From contig DFCD01000041.1 of NCBI GenBank assembly GCA_002366885.1, positions 10,431 to 22,942 on the forward strand: a stretch of DNA of 12,512 nt, in the 5' to 3' direction. Within the stretch, counting starts at the first letter, position 1, and each line of letters opens with the position of its first letter. The stretch comes from Verrucomicrobia bacterium UBA3063. Its GTDB lineage: Bacteria > Verrucomicrobiota > Verrucomicrobiia > Methylacidiphilales > Verrucolacustridaceae. Shown here one piece after another: positions 6,212-12,512 of this stretch. Under the pieces are notes generated by a model that saw only the letters and a program-made list of their open reading frames with translations, did not search any database and was not told where the DNA came from. Made by a program: the position numbers and the translations under genes.

Positions 6212-8488
6212 TTATTTTTTTCTTCCGCCCACGAGGAGAGCTATCGGACTGGCAATAAAGATTGAGGAGTAGGTGCCGACGGCAATGCCGATCAGCAGGA
6301 TCAGGGCAAAGTCATTGATCACCCTGCCGCCAAAAAGAAAGAGCACCAACACCGCTAGGAACGTCGTGGCCGAGGTCATTAGGGTTCGGCTCAGGGTCTG
6401 GTTGATCGCCAGATTCATGGCTTCCTTTTTGTTTCCATGCAGACCCCCGCGGAACGTTTCCCGGATCCTGTCAAAGATCACGATGGTGTCGTTGATGGAG
6501 TAGCCCGCCACCGCGAGGATTGCCCCCACCATGGGCAGGGAAAGCTCCCGCCCCAGCAGGACGAAAACGCCCAGGCTGATGAGCACGTCATGGATCAAGG
6601 CGACGATCGCCCCCACCGCAAACGCCGACTCAAACCGCCATGCCGTGTACAAAAACACGCCGATCACGCCGAAAATCAGTGCGATCAGGGCGTTCTTTTT
6701 TAATTCCTCGCCCACCACCGGAGCCACCTTGTCCAACTGGATCTGTTGAAAACCTGCCGAGGGAAAATCCTGTTGCAACTTGGCCACCGCCACCTCCCCC
6801 TTTCCAAAGGCCGTCCGCAGGGAAAGAATCTCATCCTTGCCAACAGGACTGCGCTGATACTGGGCCACCTCGGCTAAATTACCCAATGCCGCCCTCACCC
6901 TTCCATCCTCCACTTTTTCCTGAAAACCCAACGTCACTAGGTCCCCGCCCGTGAAGTCCACTCCAAGGGCGTTGACACCGCGCAGGCCGACGGCCACCAC
7001 TCCCGCGCCCAACAGGGCGATAGAGGCCGCATAGGCGACCCTGCGCCATCCAAGAAAATCAAACTTAACCTGCTCGAAAAGTCGAAACATGTGAAGCGAT
7101 GCCTTGCCGCCTTTTTCCGCCAGCCAATCCGCGCCTGTGCGACTGACTACCAGTGCCGCAAACAAACTGGAAAAAATCCCGAGACAAAGGACCGTCGCAA
7201 AACCCTGTACAGGACCCGACCCCTTCCAAAAGAGGATGGCGGCGGCGATCACCGTGGTGACGTTGGCATCCAGAATTGAGCTAAAGGCATGCTGAAAACC
7301 GGCTCCGACGGTTTCCAGACCACTCCGATGACGGTTCATTTCCTCCCGGATACGCTCAAACACCAGCACGTTCGCATCGACCCCGATGCCGATCGTCAGG
7401 ATCAATCCCGCCAAGCCCGGCAGGGTCAGCGTAAAGCCGAATTGAGCCAAAAGCCCCAGCAAGATCAGCACGTTGATGAGTAAGCCAAAAACCGCCACCA
7501 GCCCAAGCCAGCGATAATAAAGGAGAACGAAAAGAGCCACCGCCACCAAACTGATCCAGCCCGCAGTAAAACCGCTCTTCACCGAACTTGCTCCCAGGCT
7601 AGGATCCACCCCGCGTTCGTCCACGATCGCCACAGGGTTTTCCAGGGGGTTTTTAAGGACGCTGGCCAACTCCTCGGCCTCCGTGATGCTCATGTTTCCT
7701 CCCGAGATCTCACAGCTTCCGTAGATGGCCGTCCGGATCACCGGAGCCGAATACACCTCGTCGTCCAGCACCACGGCCATCCTTCGGCCGATATTCTGCT
7801 CGGTCAGTTTGCCAAATTTGTCCCGTCCCTCCGAATTAAATTCAATGATCACCACTGGCCGACCCAGTTGATCCACACTACGGAATGCGCTGGCGACGTT
7901 CTTCCCCGACATTTCCGCGCGCCTCTTCACCACCAACGGGGTTTCCACGGTAACCCCGTTCCGGTTCCGGTCGCGCAGCTTGAGGATCTGGTAATCGATC
8001 GGGATCTGGGGAATTTTTCCTTTGGCCACATCGGTCAGCCGCTCACTTTCCGGATGAACTAGGGCAAATTCCAACTTGGCAACCTTCTCCAGTTGCCGCC
8101 GGTAGGAGGCCTTGTCGGCCTCGCTTACACCGGGAATCTGCACGATGATCCTCTTGTCTCCCACCGGCTGAATCACCGGTTCCGCCACGCCCACCGAGTC
8201 GACACGCTTCCGGATCACCTCGACCGCCTGGTCTAAGGCACTCCGCCCAGGGTCACCCGCCAGCTCCAGCAGGAATTGCGTTCCGCCCCTCAAATCCAGC
8301 CCGGGCTTGATCTTCACCACCCACTTGCCGTCCTCCCCTCGGATGAAAAGCGAACTCAGGCAGAGCACCACCAGGGACCCGGTCAGCGCGAGGCTCAGGC
8401 GCATCCGCTTGCGGGCATCGGCAGTCAGGAAATAGCCGACGAAGAGAACAAAGAAAACGAGGCTAAGTCCGAACTGAAGGGCGATCAT
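6212..8488 (-). CDS. secDF: Fused protein translocase subunit SecDF
   Basis: SecD and SecF, in one 758-residue chain, form the proton-driven accessory of the SecYEG translocon that helps pull exported proteins across the inner membrane. The SecD half has KPGLDLRGGTQF (61-72), the large periplasmic part with DDEVYSAPVI (242-251), and a membrane bundle containing GIGVDANVLVFERIREE (367-383), whose Asp371 fits the proton-relay aspartate. The SecF half begins near 475 with LGVDFTGGD (508-516) and carries GYSINDTIVIFDRIRE (662-677). The fusion is the natural form in several phyla, including Bacillus and chlamydiae. Unusually, two hydrophobic segments (about 4-22 and 31-48) precede the GLDLRGG motif, where SecD normally has one. 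The ATG follows a TGAGGA site 9 nt after the yajC stop. A run of A residues covers the last codons. Confidence 0.96.
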   Translation of the reverse strand: MIALQFGLSLVFFVLFVGYFLTADARKRMRLSLALTGSLVVLCLSSLFIRGEDGKWVVKIKPGLDLRGGTQFLLELAGDPGRSALDQAVEVIRKRVDSVGVAEPVIQPVGDKRIIVQIPGVSEADKASYRRQLEKVAKLEFALVHPESERLTDVAKGKIPQIPIDYQILKLRDRNRNGVTVETPLVVKRRAEMSGKNVASAFRSVDQLGRPVVIIEFNSEGRDKFGKLTEQNIGRRMAVVLDDEVYSAPVIRTAIYGSCEISGGNMSITEAEELASVLKNPLENPVAIVDERGVDPSLGASSVKSGFTAGWISLVAVALFVLLYYRWLGLVAVFGLLINVLILLGLLAQFGFTLTLPGLAGLILTIGIGVDANVLVFERIREEMNRHRSGLETVGAGFQHAFSSILDANVTTVIAAAILFWKGSGPVQGFATVLCLGIFSSLFAALVVSRTGADWLAEKGGKASLHMFRLFEQVKFDFLGWRRVAYAASIALLGAGVVAVGLRGVNALGVDFTGGDLVTLGFQEKVEDGRVRAALGNLAEVAQYQRSPVGKDEILSLRTAFGKGEVAVAKLQQDFPSAGFQQIQLDKVAPVVGEELKKNALIALIFGVIGVFLYTAWRFESAFAVGAIVALIHDVLISLGVFVLLGRELSLPMVGAILAVAGYSINDTIVIFDRIRETFRGGLHGNKKEAMNLAINQTLSRTLMTSATTFLAVLVLFLFGGRVINDFALILLIGIAVGTYSSIFIASPIALLVGGRKK

Positions 8489-8497
8489 CGGAAATCC

Positions 8498-8845
8498 TCA
8501 GGAGGATGGCTTGTCGTCATTTTTTTCGACCGAGGTGATTGTGGAGCGCTGGACCTCAATTTTCACGCCATCCGCCACTTTCAACACCAGCACCTGGTCC
8601 TTGAGATTGGTGACTGTTCCGTAAATCCCCCCCGCCGCAACCACCCGGTCACCCGTCTTGACCGCGGCGATCAGCTTTTCATGCTCCTTCTGCCGCTTCA
8701 TTTGCGGTCGGAGTAGCACGAAATACATCAGGACAAGAATAACCACCATCGGAAGGAATGTCACCCAGGTGGGCGCAGTGCTTCCCTCCGCCGTGGGCGG
8801 CGCCATCATCAGCGGCCAAGAGGCCGGCCAGTTCATCAAGCTCAT
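8498..8845 (-). CDS. yajC: Preprotein translocase subunit YajC
   Basis: YajC is a small inner-membrane protein that associates with SecDF. The product of 115 residues has a short polar N-terminus, one membrane segment (about 26-44, LPMVVILVLMYFVLL) and the family hallmark RPQMKRQKEHEKLI, followed by the compact cytoplasmic domain with GDRVVAAGGIYGTV and a V-L-K-V-x-D-G-V-K strand. The start was chosen at the ATG whose A-T-G-A overlaps the tgt stop by 4 nt, with AGGA shortly upstream. The frame is open further into tgt to 8908, but those residues do not look like YajC. Its position between tgt and secDF is the common bacterial order and supports translational coupling. Confidence 0.94.
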   Translation of the reverse strand: MSLMNWPASWPLMMAPPTAEGSTAPTWVTFLPMVVILVLMYFVLLRPQMKRQKEHEKLIAAVKTGDRVVAAGGIYGTVTNLKDQVLVLKVADGVKIEVQRSTITSVEKNDDKPSS

Positions 8846-9981
8846 TGGTCCTGTTCCTTCCTTCCCCTTTGATACCGCCCCAGGAATTCCGAGGACCATC
8901 CGGCCCACCGTCCTTCCAGGATCGCCGTTCGGGCTTGCCGGACGGTCTCAAGGTAGAAATGGAGATTATGGAGGGAAATCAACCTTAATCCCAATAGCTC
9001 TTCCGCCTTGATTAAGTGTTGAACATAGGCCCGACTGAAGCGCGAACAAGCATAACAGGTGCAACCCCTTACAATCGGATTCTCGTCCCTTGTCCAGGTG
9101 GGTTTCCGGGCGGAAACCGGCCCCTCCAGCGTGCAGGCTGTCCCGTTTCGTGCCACTCTGGTCGGCAAAACGCAGTCGAACATATCCATGCCCTTTCCGA
9201 TCATCCTTACAATCTGATCGGGGTGCCCCAATCCCATCACATACCGTGGCCGGTCACGGGGAAGCCAAGGTTCGCTGTCGTCGATCGCCTTCATCATCAG
9301 GTTTTCAGGCTCCCCCACGCTGACTCCACCTACCGCATAACCATCGAATCCGATTTCCTGCAGTTCCGTCAGGGACTTTTCACGGAGATCGGCATAGTCC
9401 CCGCCCTGCCCAATTCCAAAAAGCAGGTTCCGGTGGCTGATCCGATCCTGTTCCTCCCGGCAAATCCGCGCCCAGCGGTGGGTTCGCCTCAGGCTTTCCG
9501 CCATCCTGTCATGCTCGCAGGGCCAGGGAGGGCATTCGTCAAAGGCCATCATCACGTCCGAACCTAGCGAGTCCTGCGCCTGGATTGCTTCCTTCGGTCC
9601 GAGGAAAAACTTTTTCCCATCCACGTGACTGGAAAAGACCACCCCCTCCTCCGTCATTTCCCGGATCTTCGCCAGGCTAAAAACTTGGAAACCTCCGCTG
9701 TCGGTCAAAATGGGTCCATTCCAACCCATAAACCGGTGCAACCCCCCCATTTGCCGGATCACCTCAAGACCGGGCCGCACCACCAGATGGTAGGTGTTCC
9801 CCAGAATGATCGGCGCCTTCAGCTCGATTAACTCGTCCGGACTGACGCCCTTGACCGAGGCCTGCGTGCCCACGGGCATAAAGACCGGAGTCGGAACCTC
9901 CCCGTGCGGCGTCAGGAGCACCCCCGCCCGCGCCAGACCGTCCGTTTTTTCCAGCCGGAAAACTTCCCCGGCACTTCTCAA
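8842..9981 (-). CDS. tgt: tRNA-guanine(34) transglycosylase
   Basis: Tgt exchanges guanine 34 in the anticodon of GUN tRNAs for the queuosine precursor preQ1. The 379-residue product has the standard length. ILTDSGGFQVFSL (91-103) holds the conserved Asp94, and GMDMFDCVLPTR (264-275) holds the nucleophile, which I place at Asp269 next to Cys270 by comparison with the E. coli and Zymomonas enzymes. The zinc site is complete: Cys307, Cys309, Cys312 and His338 in the C-x-C-x2-C-x25-H pattern. The base-binding segment reads GIGQGG, where GIVQGG is more common. The start codon is TTG, sharing TTGA with the stop of the upstream lipid kinase gene, and a very strong Shine-Dalgarno precedes it. The 3' end overlaps yajC by 4 nt, so tgt is embedded in an operon with yajC-secDF, as in many bacteria. 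Confidence 0.97.
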   Translation of the reverse strand: MRSAGEVFRLEKTDGLARAGVLLTPHGEVPTPVFMPVGTQASVKGVSPDELIELKAPIILGNTYHLVVRPGLEVIRQMGGLHRFMGWNGPILTDSGGFQVFSLAKIREMTEEGVVFSSHVDGKKFFLGPKEAIQAQDSLGSDVMMAFDECPPWPCEHDRMAESLRRTHRWARICREEQDRISHRNLLFGIGQGGDYADLREKSLTELQEIGFDGYAVGGVSVGEPENLMMKAIDDSEPWLPRDRPRYVMGLGHPDQIVRMIGKGMDMFDCVLPTRVARNGTACTLEGPVSARKPTWTRDENPIVRGCTCYACSRFSRAYVQHLIKAEELLGLRLISLHNLHFYLETVRQARTAILEGRWAGWSSEFLGRYQRGRKEQDQ

Positions 9982-10847
9982 GGAACGATCACCTCAACTC
10001 CTTTTTTCTCGAGCCGGAAGGCGACCGGAGTCTCGCCGCCGAATTCCCCATCCACCTCAAGCGCGACCTTCTCCTTGGCCTCGACCGTCAATGCGGGGGT
10101 CTGGAGATATTGGACCTCGGGAAGTGACTCAGGACCACCCAAGAGGACTCCTTGCAGATACCAAAGCAGGTCCAATGGGCCTGACTTAGGGAAAATGCAC
10201 ACATCGAGTTTGCCATCCGACATGTTCGCCTTGGGGAAGAACCGGAACGGTCCACCATAATGCCGGCCATTTCCGATCAGTACCATTGCGCCGGGATATT
10301 CTTGCCCGCCCGACTTCACCTTGAGGTGCGGGGCCGGGGCCACGGTCACCTGCGCCACGGTGAGAAGGTAGCTCCATGGACCCCATGCCCGCTTGGCCTC
10401 CGGATGCGTCTTTTTCACCACCTCCGCATCCAACCCCACCCCGGCCAGCTGGATAAAACGGCGCTGGTTTGCGTATCCGAGGTCGATCTGCCGGCGTCTT
10501 CCCGCGCGGATCACTGCCAAGGCGCGCTCAAGGTCGGGGGAAATTCCCAGCTCCAGCGCCAGGACGTTCATCGTCCCCACCGGCAGGATGCCTAACGCAC
10601 ACCTCGCAGGATCGATTCCGTTAAGCACTTCATTGACTGTTCCGTCACCGCCGGCCGCAACGATCGTCTGGAAACCCATGGCGACCGCCTCCCTGGCCCG
10701 GTGCTCCCCATCCCCCGGATTTTCCGTCAGCAGGATTTTTGCCTCCGGGGCCAGCTTGCCCATGCGGTCGATGGTTTTGCGCGCCTGATCGCCCTTGGCG
10801 GCGGGATTTAGGATGATACACCAAGGGTTGCTGGATGAGGTCGACAT
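9978..10847 (-). CDS. Diacylglycerol kinase family lipid kinase (YegS/LCB5 type)
   Basis: The family phosphorylates diacylglycerol, sphingoid bases or related lipids with ATP at the inner face of the membrane. The 289-residue product has the normal size. The N-terminal catalytic domain shows IILNPAAKG (11-19), the nucleotide-binding GGDGTVNEVLNG (66-77) and LPVGTMNVLALELGI (88-102). The C-terminal beta-sandwich has VGLDAEVV (137-144), MSDGKLDV (209-216) and a VDGE motif (265-268). There is no membrane segment. The lipid substrate cannot be read from the sequence. The start was taken at the ATG at 10847; a GTG two codons upstream (10853) is the alternative, and neither has a clear binding site. 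It is the first gene of the minus-strand series, overlaps tgt by 4 nt, and diverges from rsmD with overlapping or nearly touching starts. Confidence 0.88.
   Translation of the reverse strand: MSTSSSNPWCIILNPAAKGDQARKTIDRMGKLAPEAKILLTENPGDGEHRAREAVAMGFQTIVAAGGDGTVNEVLNGIDPARCALGILPVGTMNVLALELGISPDLERALAVIRAGRRRQIDLGYANQRRFIQLAGVGLDAEVVKKTHPEAKRAWGPWSYLLTVAQVTVAPAPHLKVKSGGQEYPGAMVLIGNGRHYGGPFRFFPKANMSDGKLDVCIFPKSGPLDLLWYLQGVLLGGPESLPEVQYLQTPALTVEAKEKVALEVDGEFGGETPVAFRLEKKGVEVIVP
9987..9995 (-). promoter_or_regulatory. Strong Shine-Dalgarno for the TTG start of tgt
   Basis: On the minus strand the last codons of the lipid kinase gene contain GAGGTGATC, nine bases complementary to the usual 3' end of bacterial 16S rRNA, ending 5 nt before the TTG start of tgt. 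This decides the start, because no ATG or GTG near it has such a site and the tgt family N-terminus begins right there. A long match may compensate for the weak start codon and allow reinitiation after the kinase stop. Confidence 0.75.
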
Positions 10848-11446
10848 CCCCACGTCATACCGAAGGAAAGCACCCGAGTCACCCCCGGCGAAGCGGGACC
10901 GGTCATCTGCGCATCACCGGGGGGATTCACTGTAGCCGGCGCCTGGAAGTCCCCGTGATTCCCGGGCTGCGCCCGGCCCAGGACCGCGTCCGCGCCGCCG
11001 TCTTCTCCGCCCTAGCCAACTGGGTGCACGGCGCCCGTATCCTCGATCTTTTTGCCGGCACTGGGGCTTACGGCCTTGAGGCGCTCAGCCGGGGGGCCGC
11101 CTCGGCCCTCTTCGTCGAACAAAACCAGCGCACTGCGGAAGCACTCCGTCACAACCTGGAGTCCCTTGGTTACAATTTCCCAGTCCTCGAGACTCCCGTG
11201 GAGAACTGGTTGCCGACTGCCCCCACCGACTCCTTGGATCTGATTTTTCTCGATCCACCTTACGACCAAACCCCGGAGGAGCTGTCGACCTGGAACGTTA
11301 CGGTCGGTCTTGAGCGTCTGCTGGCCCCCAAGGGTCGGATTGTGTGGGAACATTCTCACCGCGCCAAATGGAGCACGGAGGCGCCCCTGAAGGAGGTTTG
11401 GCGGCGCGAATATGGCCAAACCTGTGTCTCCTTCCTCGCTCGCTAG
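10835..11446 (+). CDS. rsmD: 16S rRNA (guanine(966)-N(2))-methyltransferase
   Basis: RsmD methylates guanine 966 of 16S rRNA in the assembled small subunit, using S-adenosylmethionine. The product shows the family N-terminal pattern LRITGG (25-30), GLRPAQDRVRAAVF (44-57), SAM-binding motif I DLFAGTGAYGLEALSRGA (71-88), FVEQN (93-97) and the catalytic DPPYD (140-144). The reading from the ATG at 10835 gives 203 residues, but the first 24 are rich in Pro, His, Ser and Arg and unlike the family. They also force overlap with the divergent lipid kinase start. No other ATG, GTG or TTG lies in frame before the conserved region. A CTG at 10907, exactly where homologues usually have their initiator Met before RITGG, is therefore a real alternative (179 residues). 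It lies 69 nt before gapA on the same strand. Confidence 0.9.
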   Translation: MRSTSPRHTEGKHPSHPRRSGTGHLRITGGIHCSRRLEVPVIPGLRPAQDRVRAAVFSALANWVHGARILDLFAGTGAYGLEALSRGAASALFVEQNQRTAEALRHNLESLGYNFPVLETPVENWLPTAPTDSLDLIFLDPPYDQTPEELSTWNVTVGLERLLAPKGRIVWEHSHRAKWSTEAPLKEVWRREYGQTCVSFLAR

Positions 11447-11470
11447 CCTCTCAGGAAAATCTCCCCCTCA

Positions 11471-11500
11471 TTGACTCTGCGACATCATCGTCGCTAGGGT
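11471..11500 (+). promoter_or_regulatory. Candidate sigma-70 promoter of gapA with a palindrome in the spacer
   Basis: In the 69-nt gap between rsmD and gapA, TTGACT (11471-11476) matches five of six bases of the -35 consensus, and TAGGGT (11495-11500) matches three of six of the -10, with an 18-nt spacer. The spacer contains the inverted repeat GCGAC and GTCGC around ATCATC (11479-11494), which could be an operator or chance. The start of gapA lies 15 nt past the -10 element, so any leader would be very short. The weak -10 keeps confidence low. Confidence 0.33.
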
Positions 11501-11515
11501 TCTTCCCTTAAATCT

Positions 11516-12512
11516 ATGGCTACCAAACACAAAATCGCGATTAATGGATTCGGCCGGATCGGCCGACTGGTCTTTCGGGCACTCTGCCAACAAGGCCTGC
11601 TGGGCAAGAAATTTGACGTCGTGGCGGTGAACGACCTCGTTCCCGCAGACAACCTCGCCTACTTGGTAAAGTACGATTCCGTCCAGGGCCGATATCAGGG
11701 GGAGGTCCGCAGCGAAAAATCTTCCCCTTCCGCCGCCGAGGATGATGTGCTGGTGGTCGACGGCCATAAAATCAGGTGCCTTGCCGTTAAGGAAGGGCCC
11801 GCCGCCCTTCCTTGGAAGGACCTGGGAGTCGATTTCGTGGTGGAGTCCACCGGACTCTTTACCGAGGCGGACAAGGCCAGAGGCCATATCGCCGCCGGTT
11901 GCCAGAAGGTCATCATTTCCGCCCCTGCCAAGGGCGAGGACATCACCGTGGTGATGGGTGTGAATCACACTAAGTATGATTCCGCAAAACATCATATTAT
12001 CTCCAACGCCTCCTGTACCACAAACTGTCTGGCCCCCGTGGTCCATGTCCTCCTCAAGGAAGGTTTTGGGATAGAGGAAGGCTTGATGACCACCGTCCAC
12101 AGCTACACGGCCACCCAAAAGACCGTCGACGGCCCATCCCGCAAGGACTGGAAAGGAGGCCGCTCCGCCGCCATCAACATCATCCCCTCCGCCACCGGTG
12201 CAGCGAAGGCGGTCGGCCTCGTTTGCCCCGAAGTGCAGGGAAAACTCACCGGAATGGCCTTCCGGGTGCCCACCCCCACCGTCAGCGTGGTCGACCTCAC
12301 TGTAAAGACCACCAAGGACACCTCCTACCAGGAAATCTGTGCAGCCATGAAGAAGGCCTCGGAGAGTTACCTCAAGGGAATCCTGGAATACACCGCGGAT
12401 GAGGTCGTCTCCTCAGACTTTATCCACTGCCCCTCCTCCAGCATCTTCGATGCCGGTTCCGGCATCGGTCTCAACAAGCGCTTCTTCAAGCTGGTCAGCT
12501 GGTACGACAACG
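11516..12512 (+). CDS. gapA: Glyceraldehyde-3-phosphate dehydrogenase, type I; 3' end outside window
   Basis: The enzyme oxidises and phosphorylates glyceraldehyde-3-phosphate to 1,3-bisphosphoglycerate with NAD in glycolysis, or the reverse. The frame is open from the ATG to the end of the window (332 codons), and only about the last 15-20 residues, with the stop, should be missing. Visible signatures are the Rossmann motif INGFGRIGR (9-17), Asp40 in VNDL favouring NAD over NADP, the catalytic ASCTTNC (165-171) with Cys167, His194 in TTVHSYTATQ, and the phosphate-binding region KDWKGGRSAAINIIPS (210-225). Compared with E. coli GapA the loop around 64-80 (SEKSSPSAAEDD) is a few residues longer, a feature I associate with GapA of Verrucomicrobiota and some relatives. 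There is no strong binding site before the ATG; TAGGG lies about 16 nt upstream. Confidence 0.96.
   Translation, partial: MATKHKIAINGFGRIGRLVFRALCQQGLLGKKFDVVAVNDLVPADNLAYLVKYDSVQGRYQGEVRSEKSSPSAAEDDVLVVDGHKIRCLAVKEGPAALPWKDLGVDFVVESTGLFTEADKARGHIAAGCQKVIISAPAKGEDITVVMGVNHTKYDSAKHHIISNASCTTNCLAPVVHVLLKEGFGIEEGLMTTVHSYTATQKTVDGPSRKDWKGGRSAAINIIPSATGAAKAVGLVCPEVQGKLTGMAFRVPTPTVSVVDLTVKTTKDTSYQEICAAMKKASESYLKGILEYTADEVVSSDFIHCPSSSIFDAGSGIGLNKRFFKLVSWYDN

Noticed and set aside
6212..6226. Run of A bases at the secDF end as a frameshift site
   Set aside because: It falls in the last two or three codons, so slippage would barely change the protein; a Lys-rich C-terminus is normal for SecF.
8845..8908. 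N-terminal extension of YajC by 21 residues
   Set aside because: It lies wholly inside tgt, has no YajC-like sequence, and the ATG overlapping the tgt stop has a suitable ribosome site.
11468..12118. A 216-codon minus-strand open frame inside gapA
   Set aside because: It is antisense to an unambiguous gapA with catalytic motifs in place; the Gly- and His-rich product has no family features.

Overview
The window looks like part of a GC-rich bacterial chromosome (roughly 60% GC by eye). It holds ordinary housekeeping genes, tightly packed. I see no mobile element, CRISPR array, tRNA, rRNA, riboswitch or phage gene, and no stretch over 300 bases without a gene. The mix of features suggests a member of the PVC group, most likely Verrucomicrobiota. 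These are a fused SecD-SecF protein, secDF next to recJ (an adjacency I recall from Chlamydia), a stand-alone GlmU-like beta-helix protein, and a GapA of the long-loop 'KDWKGGR' type. This placement is an inference from memory of the families, not a search result.

Layout. At the left edge is the 3' end of a plus-strand polysaccharide deacetylase gene (1-372). From 500 to about 10847 runs a minus-strand series of eight genes. In transcription order (right to left) they are a diacylglycerol-kinase-family lipid kinase, tgt, yajC, secDF, recJ, recG, hemL and a GlmU-like left-handed beta-helix protein. The first four are packed as one operon: kinase-tgt joined by TTGA, tgt-yajC joined by ATGA, and 9 bp between yajC and secDF. 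After secDF there is a strong hairpin with a T-rich tail (6184-6202) and a second small hairpin next to the recJ start, so recJ-recG-hemL-GlmU-like may be a separately controlled second unit. RecG either overlaps recJ by 52 nt or starts at a TTGA junction. On the right, rsmD (16S rRNA guanine methyltransferase) diverges from the lipid kinase with essentially no gap, followed by the beginning of gapA (glyceraldehyde-3-phosphate dehydrogenase), which runs off the window.

How the genes work together. Tgt makes queuosine-modified tRNA. YajC and SecDF assist the Sec translocon. RecJ and RecG act in recombination repair and fork rescue. HemL makes 5-aminolevulinate for tetrapyrroles by the C5 route. 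The GlmU-like protein probably acts on a sugar or sugar nucleotide. The joint arrangement looks like genome packing rather than a dedicated pathway.

The points worth a second look are small in scale: start-codon and junction architecture (TTG starts, a possible CTG start for rsmD), the recJ leader hairpins, an extra membrane segment at the SecDF N-terminus, an altered Walker B box and shortened loop in RecG, and a palindrome in the likely gapA promoter. I did not find a convincing undescribed system here.
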